The position numbers were made by a program, and so were the translations under genes. The notes beneath the pieces were generated by a model. The model saw only the letters and a program-made list of their open reading frames with translations. It made no database searches and was not told the DNA's origin. Shown here piece by piece: positions 1-7,916 of a stretch of DNA of 19,737 bases (the stretch's first letter is position 1; every line of letters starts with the position of its first letter). This DNA comes from JBDLSY01 sp041170585. Its GTDB lineage: Bacteria; Pseudomonadota; Gammaproteobacteria; Burkholderiales; Burkholderiaceae_C. The DNA lies in assembly GCA_041170585.1 (NCBI GenBank), contig JBEDNN010000036.1:1-19737 (forward strand), given 5' to 3'.

Positions 1-229
1 GTAGTGCTGGAATACTTTTTTCAATATCATTAGGATTAAAATCCGACAAGCCATAGGCAATACCTACAAAAGTCCCTAAAATTCCGATTGTAGTAAACAT
101 AGACGGAATTAAATCCAAGTCGTTTAGGTTTACTTTACCGTAATCTTTCTTTGCTATATTGAGTACATAGATTCCATAAATTAGATACGAAAACAATGCT
201 ATTGCAATAAATATTTCAACTATGTTCAT
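1..229 (-). CDS. MotA/TolQ/ExbB-like proton channel subunit, ZorA-like (partial, N-terminus only)
   Basis: Reading the minus strand from the ATG at 229 gives an open frame of 76 residues that runs off the left edge. It begins MNIVEIFIAIALFSYLIYG, a probable first membrane helix. A second hydrophobic stretch follows, with the signature PSMFTTIGILGTFVGIAYGL. This P..F..IGILGTF.GI..GL pattern is typical of MotA/TolQ/ExbB stator subunits and especially of ZorA, the channel protein of Zorya defence systems. The start overlaps the stop of the upstream OmpA-like gene by ATGA, so the two are probably translated together. Full-length ZorA proteins carry a long cytoplasmic tail, which cannot be seen here. 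It could instead be an uncharacterised stator of another function. The family call is fairly sure; the Zorya assignment is inference. Confidence 0.7.
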   Translation of the reverse strand, partial: MNIVEIFIAIALFSYLIYGIYVLNIAKKDYGKVNLNDLDLIPSMFTTIGILGTFVGIAYGLSDFNPNDIEKSIPAL

Positions 230-947
230 TTTGCTTCAATATTTTTAAGTGCTTCGTTAATTATAGCTTCGCTAGTTGTTACGATTTTAAATTCAACTCT
301 TCTTGACTTTTCGTTATCAATCGGCTGTTTACTGTCATAAGAAATTTTATAGTTCTTATCAACGGCTCTTCCATAAGAAAGTCCGTTAGCTGTAAGCCAA
401 TACTGCAAACTTTCTTGTTCAGCAGGCTGTAAATTTATAAAGCAGTTTTGTGTTCGTAAAAAAGCTAAAATATTTCTGCCCCTGTCTTGTGAAAGCTTCA
501 TATTGTCGATGTATGGGTCGCCTGATAGTCCGATTGGTTTTGTGTCTGTGTGTCCTTCAATTCTGATTTCAGCTATTTTTTCTTTATATTTTTTTGTAAT
601 ACCACTGAAAGGTATTTTGGAATAAATTCTTTTAATATTATTTGAAAATGTTCTGTAATGTCTGCACTTCCAGTATTAAAAAGAACTTGCGGATTCGTAA
701 ATTTTATTGATAAATCATTGTCTAACTTTAAATCCCACCTTGCAAAGTCATTTTTAAAAGCATTATTTAATTCATTGTATAAAGCTACTTTAGATTCTTC
801 ATAATCTTTAAAAATTTGATTTTGTTGCTTTTGACGTTTCTCAACCAATGCCATGTAAGAAATTGACATAAACAAAAAAATTACCATTAAGACTGTCATT
901 AAATCAGCTAAAGGTATCCAGTGGCTCTCTTTTTTTATCCCTGACAT
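226..947 (-). pseudogene. MotB/OmpA-like stator partner, ZorB-like, split by a frameshift
   Basis: Two adjacent frames together make one ZorB-like protein. The first (947 to 573, 124 aa) has a short cytoplasmic start, then one membrane helix beginning LADLMTVLMVIFLFMSI. Asp15 there corresponds to the ion-binding Asp of MotB/ZorB. A helical linker and the start of an OmpA-like domain (VLFNTGSADI) follow. The second frame supplies the rest: EIRIEGHTDTKPIG and NMKLSQDRGRNIL, which are the peptidoglycan-contact motifs (GHTD and LS..R), ending at 226. The shift falls near a run of seven T on the plus strand (589-595). One extra base there joins the frames into about 240 aa, a normal ZorB length. 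The break may be a true mutation, a sequencing error or slippage in the A-run. No clear Shine-Dalgarno precedes the ATG at 947; the leader is A-rich. Confidence 0.72.
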
Positions 948-1134
948 ATTTTTCTTTTATTTAATTTTATTTATTAAAGGTATTAGGCTTATAGGAATTT
1001 TGTAAGTAATATTTAAATATTAAAATGATAAATAATAATAGATAATCACTAATCACTAATTATTAAGATAGCATAATAATATATGATCCATAATAATTAA
1101 TATTTCATATTACTAAAAATATTTACTGCATTAA
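948..1134. other. AT-rich spacer between ZorB-like and FecR genes
   Basis: No gene is visible. The spacer holds a 7-bp direct repeat (AATCACT at 1044-1050 and 1051-1057) and several AATAAT runs. It is the probable junction between the backbone and the ZorAB-like module, and would contain the module's promoter if it has one. Confidence 0.5.
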
Positions 1135-2346
1135 TTACTTTAAACAAAAAACCTGTTTAAAATGCGTATTAGGCAATGGCAGTAAAACCCAAGATTGAGT
1201 TTTATTATTTTTTATCCAATATAACCAATTGGGCGTAGTCGGTGGCTTATTTTTTATACTTAAGCGTTGTACGCTGTTAAAACCTTGCAATCCATATTGG
1301 TCTACTGCACTGACTTGTACAGTATAAGTGCCTTCTTTTAATTCGGCAGGCAAAATAGGTTGCGTAGTTAAAGTTTGAATATCAGGTACTGTTGTATTTA
1401 ATTGATCTATACTCAGTGGTGTAATCAAAGAAGATTCACTGTATATATTTAATTTAAATAAATGCGTAGCTTGATTAATAATAGGTAGTGGTTGATCAAT
1501 AGTAATACCTTCTATTTTAGTACAATCCCATTGCGGTGCGGGCAGTAGTGCAGTTAGCGTAGGGAGTTTTGAATCTTTTGTATATACACCTAATCCCTTT
1601 GACACTAATATCAAATTATCTTGATTAGTAATAGTATTTAGTTGTACACCACCTTCTAATACCTCTGTTGTAGCATAGCCCGTTATCATATCGCTAACAC
1701 TAAATCGAGTACCACGAACGGCAGTACTCAATCGTTTAGACTTTACCGTATAATCAGATGATGGGTGATGAAGCGGCTTTACTTGCGATTCGGCACGGCC
1801 TTGTTCAATATGAATATGAATATTAAAAATATCGCTTTTAGCATAGCGACGCACGGTTGCTAGTAATACCTCTGAATCAGGTGAGACAGTTAATAGTGAA
1901 CGGTCTGGAAACTCTATCAATGCAAAACTATTTTTACCTGTTTTGATAGTACTACCTTCGGGAATAATAGATAATGGTAGTTGCGTATTTTGATGAATAA
2001 CTTGAACATTACCCTTAGTACTTAACATAATTGCATTAACAGGTTTTAAGTACATCCAATCAACTGGCAAACGAAATATTTGATTAGGCTTAACTGTCTT
2101 AGCCGTATCATTAGCTGCAATATGATTATAAGTATAAAATTGTTGTCTTTTAGTTTTATCAGCAGCCTCTTTTAAAAAATCAAACGCAATAGATTCAGGT
2201 GTTTCACCTAACTGTGCTCGATATAAATAGTGATTACGATATTTATTGTCTAACTTAGATACGTTATCATTCGGTATATCTGCGAATACTATACTAGAGA
2301 ATATCAATGTTAGTAACGGTATTATAGTACGTACAGCAGTATTCAT
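1135..2346 (-). CDS. FecR-domain protein with N-terminal LysM-like region, exported
   Basis: A 403-residue exported protein. Residues 1-22 form a signal peptide ending IVFA before DIP. Residues about 43-95 look like a degenerate LysM (LGETPESIAFDFLK, then KPNQIFRLP), which would bind peptidoglycan. Residues about 110-225 match a FecR domain: GNVQVIHQ, IPEGSTIKTGKNSFALIEFPDRS and STAVRGTRFSV are its usual landmarks. The C-terminal third contains a beta-sandwich-like stretch (EGTYTVQVSAVDQYGLQGF), probably an Ig/Fn3-type fold. Proteins of this LysM-FecR layout occur in betaproteobacteria beside response regulators, and here an OmpR-type regulator lies directly upstream, 111 bp away on the same strand. 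The role is probably envelope-associated but the ligand is unknown. No Shine-Dalgarno is evident before the ATG. Confidence 0.8.
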   Translation of the reverse strand: MNTAVRTIIPLLTLIFSSIVFADIPNDNVSKLDNKYRNHYLYRAQLGETPESIAFDFLKEAADKTKRQQFYTYNHIAANDTAKTVKPNQIFRLPVDWMYLKPVNAIMLSTKGNVQVIHQNTQLPLSIIPEGSTIKTGKNSFALIEFPDRSLLTVSPDSEVLLATVRRYAKSDIFNIHIHIEQGRAESQVKPLHHPSSDYTVKSKRLSTAVRGTRFSVSDMITGYATTEVLEGGVQLNTITNQDNLILVSKGLGVYTKDSKLPTLTALLPAPQWDCTKIEGITIDQPLPIINQATHLFKLNIYSESSLITPLSIDQLNTTVPDIQTLTTQPILPAELKEGTYTVQVSAVDQYGLQGFNSVQRLSIKNKPPTTPNWLYWIKNNKTQSWVLLPLPNTHFKQVFCLK

Positions 2347-2457
2347 AATATTGTTTATTATATTTATTGTTTAATATATTTATCATACATAATATTATAT
2401 AATTTATTTATATGTATAGTTATACAATATTAAGTTATAATTTATCATTTATTTTAT

Positions 2458-3213
2458 TTAATTATTATCCTCTACATCTATTGACGGATCAACACAAACA
2501 TCTAAACGATAGCCTACTGAATATACAGGTGCTAACCGCCAGCCAGCTTGTGGGCGTAAATTCAACCGTGTGCGTAAGCGTGAAACATGTGTATCTAATG
2601 TACGCGAACTAACATCTTCATCTCGTCCCCATACAGCATGAGCAATCTCATTGCGTGGTAAAGCACGGCCAACATTTTGAAAGAATAATACTGCTAATGA
2701 AAATTCTTTACTTGATAATTTAATATCTGCTTGATTTGGAATTGATAGTATTAGTGAAGATAAATCCGCCTTAACCCCTTCCATTAAAGGCTGCAAACTA
2801 GTAGGTTGGTAGACCGTTGTTAATTTTGTAGACTTAGCTGTTTGATACGTATGAAACCGTCGTAATAATACTTGAATGCGTGCCAACAATTCTGCAGGTC
2901 TAAAAGGTTTTACAAGATAATCGTCAGCGCCTGAACTTAAAGCAGCGACAATTTTAGATTCAGTATTAAAACTGGTCAAAAATAAAACAGGAAAATTATG
3001 CTTTAAACGAATTGCTCGTAAAGCATCTAAACCATTCATACCAGGAAAATCCCAATCTAAAATAACTAAGTGTGCCGATGACAAAGTAGTATCACTTAAT
3101 AGCGATTCAGTTGAAGAAAATAATTTAACTTGCGCTTTGCCTAATAAAGTACGTTGTAATAAGTTCAAATGAACAACATCGTCATCTACAATCAAAATTA
3201 ATGGTTCAGACAT
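2458..3213 (-). CDS. OmpR/PhoB-family response regulator
   Basis: A 251-residue two-component response regulator. The receiver domain (about 1-120) has the acidic pocket D10-D12, the phospho-acceptor D53 in LVILDWDFPG, T80 and K102 in YLVKPFRPAEL. The C-terminal domain (about 160-245) is a winged helix of the OmpR type: LSSKEFSLAVLFF, ALPRNEIAHAVWG, and RTLDTHVSRLRTRL as the recognition helix, followed by VYSVGYRL. It should bind DNA as a dimer once phosphorylated. AGGG lies 7 nt before the ATG and supports this start. No histidine kinase is in the window, so its partner is elsewhere. The FecR gene downstream is the obvious candidate for co-transcription. Confidence 0.93.
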   Translation of the reverse strand: MSEPLILIVDDDVVHLNLLQRTLLGKAQVKLFSSTESLLSDTTLSSAHLVILDWDFPGMNGLDALRAIRLKHNFPVLFLTSFNTESKIVAALSSGADDYLVKPFRPAELLARIQVLLRRFHTYQTAKSTKLTTVYQPTSLQPLMEGVKADLSSLILSIPNQADIKLSSKEFSLAVLFFQNVGRALPRNEIAHAVWGRDEDVSSRTLDTHVSRLRTRLNLRPQAGWRLAPVYSVGYRLDVCVDPSIDVEDNN

Positions 3214-3240
3214 AAATACCCTATTTAAAAAATTAATAAC

Positions 3241-3264
3241 ATCAATATCATTAATATCGTTAAT
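3241..3264. repeat. 9-bp near-tandem repeat upstream of the response regulator
   Basis: ATCATTAAT (3247-3255) is followed directly by ATCGTTAAT (3256-3264), with a shorter related piece ATCAAT before them. It lies in the leader of the response-regulator gene. Confidence 0.6.
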
Positions 3265-3343
3265 ATAAATACAACATTATTTATTGTATAAGTATAAGTT
3301 AAGATATTAATAAGTGTTTTTTATTATTGTTTACTTTTATTTA

Positions 3344-3787
3344 TTAAATACCCCATAGTATATCAGTATTTTTTAAATGTGCACGGTTCATTATATTAAT
3401 TAATGGCCATGAACGTTGTTTAAGAGTAACTATTGGAAGTTCATTATATTTTTCTTTACTTAATTTATCTAAATTTACATCTTCATCTACATTTTTAATT
3501 TCATCTTCATTTATATCTTTACCTAATGAATCATTCATCAAATTTATACTATTTTCTATATTTTCTTCTACAGTAGAATTACCATTATTTTCATTTGCTA
3601 ACTCTTTAAGATATAATTCATGAGCGAGTAAACCATCTTGAAGAATTATTAATTTTTTTGGTATCTCATCTGAAGTAATAATACCTTTAGGCATAAAATT
3701 CTTACCCATTAACTCCAATAAAATACGAGCATGCTCTTCTAACATTAGAAAATTTCCACCAGCTTTACTTTGAAAATAAATTAGCAT
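3344..3787 (-). CDS. DUF1840 family protein with an acidic insert
   Basis: A 147-residue cytoplasmic protein of unknown function. The start MLIYFQSKAGGNFLMLEEHARILLELMG and the end VTLKQRSWPLINIMNRA..ILWG are the two conserved blocks of DUF1840, a small family typical of beta- and gammaproteobacteria. Between them (about residues 65-115) is a stretch rich in Asn, Glu and Asp (for example KDINEDEIKNVDEDVN), making this protein longer than the roughly 110 residues I expect for the family. AGGG is placed 9 nt before the ATG. It stands alone between spacers of simple sequence. No function is inferred. Confidence 0.82.
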   Translation of the reverse strand: MLIYFQSKAGGNFLMLEEHARILLELMGKNFMPKGIITSDEIPKKLIILQDGLLAHELYLKELANENNGNSTVEENIENSINLMNDSLGKDINEDEIKNVDEDVNLDKLSKEKYNELPIVTLKQRSWPLINIMNRAHLKNTDILWGI

Positions 3788-3800
3788 TATTTATACCCTA

Positions 3801-3824
3801 TATTTTATATTTTATATTTTATAC
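3801..3824. repeat. 7-bp tandem repeat upstream of DUF1840
   Basis: The unit ATATTTT is repeated three times in a row. It lies just 5' of the Shine-Dalgarno of the DUF1840 gene. Confidence 0.65.
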
Positions 3825-3896
3825 TTTGTATATTAAATTTTATATAAAATGTATTATCTATAATTTAATTACTATTTTATTTACTAATATGGTATG

Positions 3897-3928
3897 TATT
3901 GATATTTATTGATATTTATTGATATTTA
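3897..3928. repeat. 10-bp tandem repeat, three copies
   Basis: GATATTTATT occurs at 3901-3910 and 3911-3920, followed by GATATTTAAA. It is located in the spacer downstream of the HAD phosphatase gene. Confidence 0.75.
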
Positions 3929-3949
3929 AATATATTGATAATTAAATGA

Positions 3950-4630
3950 TTATTCAAAATAAGAAATATTATAAGGAATATTAAATAATATATATAAAGA
4001 CATTATATCTTTTATCACTGCACAAGCCCCAGCAGCCAATAAATTATTGGCATCTGTATGTTGAGCACCAGCATAACCAATTACTGTTGCCCCTGCTGCA
4101 ACACCTGCCGTCACACCTGTAACCGTATCTTCAATAATAACACAACGATTTATATCTACTCCAATCGTTTTAGCAGCTAACAAGTAAACATCGGGGGCTG
4201 GTTTACTGCGTACAACATTGTCTTTACCAAACATAAGCCCTTTAAACGCAGATAATAACCCAGTACGTCCCAATGTTATAGTCATTTTATGAAGATCAGC
4301 ACCACTTGCTACAGCAAAAGGTATATTAGCACGCTGGATAGCAGTTATAAAATGTAATATATTTGGAATGGCACTGACTCGTTCAGCCAAGGCTTTATCT
4401 CTGGCTAATAAAAAGTCTTTGAAAAACGATTCTGGTGGTATATAACCAATTATCTTAATAATTTGCTCTACACTGTCACGTAATAACTTACCTAAAAAAA
4501 CAGTCATCGTTTCCTCTACAGAGATACTTGCACCATAAGCGTTGAGTGTATCACAAATGACTTGATTAGTAATCATTTCACTGTCTACTAAAACACCATC
4601 ACAGTCAAATAAAATAGCATCAAATTTCAT
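3950..4630 (-). CDS. HAD-family phosphatase / beta-phosphoglucomutase-like
   Basis: A 226-residue HAD hydrolase of subfamily IA with an alpha-helical cap. Motif I is FDCDGVLVDSE with nucleophile D9 and acid/base D11. Motif II is S109 in FAVASGADL. Motif III is K143 in RSKPAPDVYLLAA, and motif IV is E167-D168 in CVIIEDTVTGV. The SKPAPDVYL..A pattern and cap are shared with beta-phosphoglucomutases and with sugar-phosphate phosphatases such as YieH/GPH relatives. The substrate is therefore probably a small phosphosugar, but it cannot be fixed from sequence. AAGGG sits 8 nt before the ATG. The last 15 residues (ILFNIPYNISYFE) look like AT-drift extension. Confidence 0.88.
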   Translation of the reverse strand: MKFDAILFDCDGVLVDSEMITNQVICDTLNAYGASISVEETMTVFLGKLLRDSVEQIIKIIGYIPPESFFKDFLLARDKALAERVSAIPNILHFITAIQRANIPFAVASGADLHKMTITLGRTGLLSAFKGLMFGKDNVVRSKPAPDVYLLAAKTIGVDINRCVIIEDTVTGVTAGVAAGATVIGYAGAQHTDANNLLAAGACAVIKDIMSLYILFNIPYNISYFE

Positions 4631-4663
4631 TATAAAACCCTTTTAATAAAATAATTATTTTAT

Positions 4664-4705
4664 ACTAATTAAGTAATACTAATTAAGTAGTGCTAATTAA
4701 GTAGT
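4664..4705. repeat. 14-bp tandem repeat overlapping the end of the DUF1653 gene
   Basis: Three copies of a 14-bp unit (ACTAATTAAGTAAT, ACTAATTAAGTAGT, GCTAATTAAGTAGT) plus a partial fourth. The third copy and the partial include the stop codon and last codons of the DUF1653 gene. The unit may therefore have spread outward from the gene's 3' end. Confidence 0.8.
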
Positions 4706-4921
4706 GCTATGTAGATACATAAAACGCGGCTGCTTTATACCATCAACGATGACCTCTTCTGTAAAGATATTTAAAGGTCTTACCCAAAACCCCCGCTCAC
4801 CATACAACGCTTGATAATATACCATATACTCTAACGTTTCAGAATGTTGAACCACGCCTAATACTTGATAAGGCAGTTTTTTATAGTGCTGATATATACC
4901 GTTTTTAATTGTTTTTAACAT
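4697..4921 (-). CDS. DUF1653 family protein
   Basis: A 74-residue protein that is almost entirely one DUF1653 domain. The family blocks are all present: NGIYQHYKKLPYQVLGVVQHSETLE, MVYYQALYGERGFWVRPLNIF and EEVIVDG..QPRFMYL. The fold is small and beta-rich, and its role is unknown. It is of normal length for the family and intact. No Shine-Dalgarno precedes the ATG. It lies 66 bp upstream of the HAD gene on the same strand and may be co-transcribed with it. The stop codon lies inside a tandem repeat. Confidence 0.88.
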   Translation of the reverse strand: MLKTIKNGIYQHYKKLPYQVLGVVQHSETLEYMVYYQALYGERGFWVRPLNIFTEEVIVDGIKQPRFMYLHSTT

Positions 4922-5017
4922 TTTAAAATTAATTTATTAAATTATTAATTTATATGTATTATATTTATAACTGATATTTATAATATATTATACTTATATT
5001 AATAATATAAATTATAA

Positions 5018-7714
5018 TTAGTTAACATTTAACTGATTATAATTATTATCATCAACTAAATCAGGTATATCAGAGGTATCTGTTGTAATATCTACCAATA
5101 TATTACTATCAAACTCATCAGCATCTACAATACGTTGCACACCTGATAACTGCGTACCCGCGTCTAACGCAATTAAAGTAACGCCTTGGGTTGAACGTCC
5201 CATCTCACGAATTTCAGCAACACGGGTACGTACCAATACCCCACCCGTAGTAATTAACATTAATTGGTCATCTGCATGTACTAAAGTTGCAGCAACTACT
5301 TTACCATTACGTTCAGTCGTTGCGATAGCAATCATTCCTTTTCCACCACGACCATGACGAGTATATTCAGTAATATTTGTACGCTTACCATAGCCATTTT
5401 CACACGCAGTTAAAACACTTTGTGTGTCATTTTCAGCGACTAATAAAGCAATAACGCGTTGTTCACCGTCTAAACGCATACCCCTTACGCCGCGACCTGA
5501 ACGGCCAATAGGGCGTAAATCATTCTCATCAAAACGAACAGCTTTACCTGCATCAGAAAAAAGCATCACATCGTGTTGGCCATCAGTAATTGCAGCACCA
5601 ATCAAAAAATCACCTTCATCTAAATTAATTGCAATAATACCCCGCTTCATAGGACGAGAGAAATCTTCCAAACAGGTTTTTTTAACAGTACCTTGGCTAG
5701 TCGCCATAAACACATATTTATCCTCAACAAAGGCTTTAATCGGCAAAACAACATTAATTTTCTCACCCTCTTCTAAAGGAAATAAATTAATAATCGGTTT
5801 ACCGCGACTGGTACGCATACCTTGTGGTACTTCCCAAACTTTTAACCAATACACCCGCCCACGGTTGCTAAAACACAGCATCGTATCATGTGTATTTGCG
5901 ACAAATAGTGTATCTATCCAATCATCTTCCTTTGTGGTACTGGCTTGTTTTCCACGGCCACCACGCTTTTGTGCACGGTATTCAGACAATAGCTGACTTT
6001 TAATATAGCCTGTATGAGACAAAGTTACCACCATATCAGTCGGTGTAATTAAATCCTCTGTTCCTAACTCTTGGGCATTCATTTCAATATGTGAGCGACG
6101 TGGATCAGAAAATTCATCACGAATTTTAATCAGTTCATCAGTAATAATATGTGTAACTCGCAAAGGTTTACTCATTACATCTAATAAATCTGCCGTCTGA
6201 TGAATGACTTCTTTGTATTCGGTAATTATTTTATCTTGCTCTAAGCCTGTTAAGCGTTGTAAACGCATTTGTAAAATTTGGTCGGTTTGTTCTTCTGATA
6301 AATTGTATAAACCTGTTGATAATTGTAAGCCTATATCAGCAGATAAACCTGATGGTCTGTATTCATCAGCACTCACAACCATACCTTCTGGCGAACTGCG
6401 CATCAGCATTTCACGTACCAACGATGATTCCCAGCTGCGAGCTATTAAAGTTGCTTTAGCAGCAGGCGGATTCGGTGCAGCTTTTATAATATCAATAAAC
6501 TCATCAATATTAGCCAGTGCAACGGCCAAACCCTCTAAAGTATGGCTACGCTTACGGGCTTCTTTTAATTCAAAAGCAGTACGGCGCGTAACTATCTCAC
6601 GGCGATGGCGTAAAAAGCAATCAATTAATTGTAGTAAATTTAAAATACGTGGCTGGCCATCAACTAAAGCCACCATATTCATACCAAAAGAATCCTGTAA
6701 TTGAGTCATTTTGAATAAGTTATTCAATATGACTTCTGGGACTTCATTGCGTTTTAACTCAATGACAATGCGCATACCTGATTTATCAGACTCATCACGC
6801 AAATCAGAAATACCTTCAATCTTTTTTTCATTCACTAATTCAGCAATTCGTTCAATGAGTGTTTTTTTATTTACTTGATAAGGAATCTCATCAACAATAA
6901 TCGCTTGTCTATCAGTACTTTTAGAAATGGCTTCAATATGCGTTTTAGCACGCATAATAACACGTCCACGCCCAGTTCTATGCCCTTCACGAACCCCCGC
7001 TAAACCATAAATAATAGCACCTGTTGGAAAATCTGGTGCTGGGACAAACTCCATTAAATCATCAACTGTACACTGTTCATTACTCAATCTATGCAAACAA
7101 GCAGCTATAATTTCACCAAGGTTATGAGGTGGGATATTAGTTGCCATACCCACAGCAATACCTGTACTGCCATTAATTAATAAATTGGGTAGCCGTGTTG
7201 GCATTACCTTTGGCTCATGTTCACTGCCATCATAATTAGGACCAAAATCAACAGTCTCTTTGTCTAAATCACCTAAAATTTCATGTGCAATTTTATCTAA
7301 ACGAATTTCTGTATACCGCATCGCTGCTGGGCTATCACCATCAACGCTACCAAAGTTACCTTGCCCATCAACCAATGTATAGCGTAAACTAAAATCTTGT
7401 GCCATACGTACAATAGTGTCGTATACGGCTGTATCACCGTGCGGATGATATTTACCAATAACGTCGCCCACAATACGGGCTGATTTTTTATAAGCACGGT
7501 TATGGTGATTAGACAATTCGTCCATAGCATATAGTACACGGCGGTGTACAGGTTTTAAGCCATCCCGAGCATCAGGTAAGGCACGTCCGACAATCACACT
7601 CATCGCATAATTTAAGTAACTTTGTCGCATTTCTTTTTCTAAAGAAATAGGTAAGGTTTCTTTGGCAAAACTAACCGTGGGTATAATTTTGGTGGTATGG
7701 TTTATTTCAGTCAT
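5018..7714 (-). CDS. gyrA: DNA gyrase subunit A
   Basis: An 898-residue breakage-reunion subunit of gyrase, which with GyrB introduces negative supercoils. The winged-helix core contains catalytic Y134 in AAMRYTEIRL (E. coli Y122), and the quinolone-pocket region GKYHPHGDTAVYDTIVR is intact. Position 95 is Thr where E. coli has Ser83, and D99 matches Asp87. The tower and coiled-coil regions run to about residue 540. The GyrA box QKRGGRG at 582-588 opens the C-terminal beta-pinwheel, which separates it from ParC. The C-terminus is an acidic tail (LVDDNN), common in GyrA. The N-terminus is about 12 residues longer than in E. coli. No strong Shine-Dalgarno is seen. It stands as a single gene with long AT-rich flanks. 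Confidence 0.98.
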   Translation of the reverse strand: MTEINHTTKIIPTVSFAKETLPISLEKEMRQSYLNYAMSVIVGRALPDARDGLKPVHRRVLYAMDELSNHHNRAYKKSARIVGDVIGKYHPHGDTAVYDTIVRMAQDFSLRYTLVDGQGNFGSVDGDSPAAMRYTEIRLDKIAHEILGDLDKETVDFGPNYDGSEHEPKVMPTRLPNLLINGSTGIAVGMATNIPPHNLGEIIAACLHRLSNEQCTVDDLMEFVPAPDFPTGAIIYGLAGVREGHRTGRGRVIMRAKTHIEAISKSTDRQAIIVDEIPYQVNKKTLIERIAELVNEKKIEGISDLRDESDKSGMRIVIELKRNEVPEVILNNLFKMTQLQDSFGMNMVALVDGQPRILNLLQLIDCFLRHRREIVTRRTAFELKEARKRSHTLEGLAVALANIDEFIDIIKAAPNPPAAKATLIARSWESSLVREMLMRSSPEGMVVSADEYRPSGLSADIGLQLSTGLYNLSEEQTDQILQMRLQRLTGLEQDKIITEYKEVIHQTADLLDVMSKPLRVTHIITDELIKIRDEFSDPRRSHIEMNAQELGTEDLITPTDMVVTLSHTGYIKSQLLSEYRAQKRGGRGKQASTTKEDDWIDTLFVANTHDTMLCFSNRGRVYWLKVWEVPQGMRTSRGKPIINLFPLEEGEKINVVLPIKAFVEDKYVFMATSQGTVKKTCLEDFSRPMKRGIIAINLDEGDFLIGAAITDGQHDVMLFSDAGKAVRFDENDLRPIGRSGRGVRGMRLDGEQRVIALLVAENDTQSVLTACENGYGKRTNITEYTRHGRGGKGMIAIATTERNGKVVAATLVHADDQLMLITTGGVLVRTRVAEIREMGRSTQGVTLIALDAGTQLSGVQRIVDADEFDSNILVDITTDTSDIPDLVDDNNYNQLNVN

Positions 7715-7800
7715 ATAGTGAACGCTTTTTTAATGATGTACATCATAATGACGCACATCAATGTGTGATATAAAATTTTATAATCTTTAATATAATTTTT

Positions 7801-7836
7801 AATAATATATTTAATAATATATTTAATAATATATTT
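7801..7836. repeat. 12-bp tandem repeat, three copies, upstream of gyrA
   Basis: AATAATATATTT is repeated perfectly three times (7801-7812, 7813-7824, 7825-7836), followed by a partial copy. It lies in the 202-bp gyrA-proC spacer that must hold the gyrA promoter. Confidence 0.85.
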
Positions 7837-7916
7837 AATATTAGATATATTTTTAATACTATAATATTTTTAGTATTATATTATTTATTATTATTTATGT
7901 TAAATATAACTTATTA

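Noticed and set aside
573..947. Reading the 124-aa frame as a complete small membrane protein
   Set aside because: The OmpA-like domain is cut in mid-fold, and the missing half is directly continuous in another frame, so a frameshift is the better explanation.
2412..2612. 66-codon plus-strand frame beside the response regulator
   Set aside because: Mostly antisense to the end of the regulator gene and hydrophobic only because of AT-rich spacer; no ribosome binding site.
5424..6704. Long open frames on the plus strand opposite gyrA (190 and 166 codons)
   Set aside because: They lie wholly antisense to a strongly conserved gene, their products resemble no family, and they have no ribosome binding site.
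7854..7878. 8-bp inverted repeat TAATACTA / TAGTATTA with a 9-nt loop, as terminator of proC
   Set aside because: The stem is AT-only apart from one pair, and no U-run follows it on the minus strand. Such dyads are expected in DNA this AT-rich.
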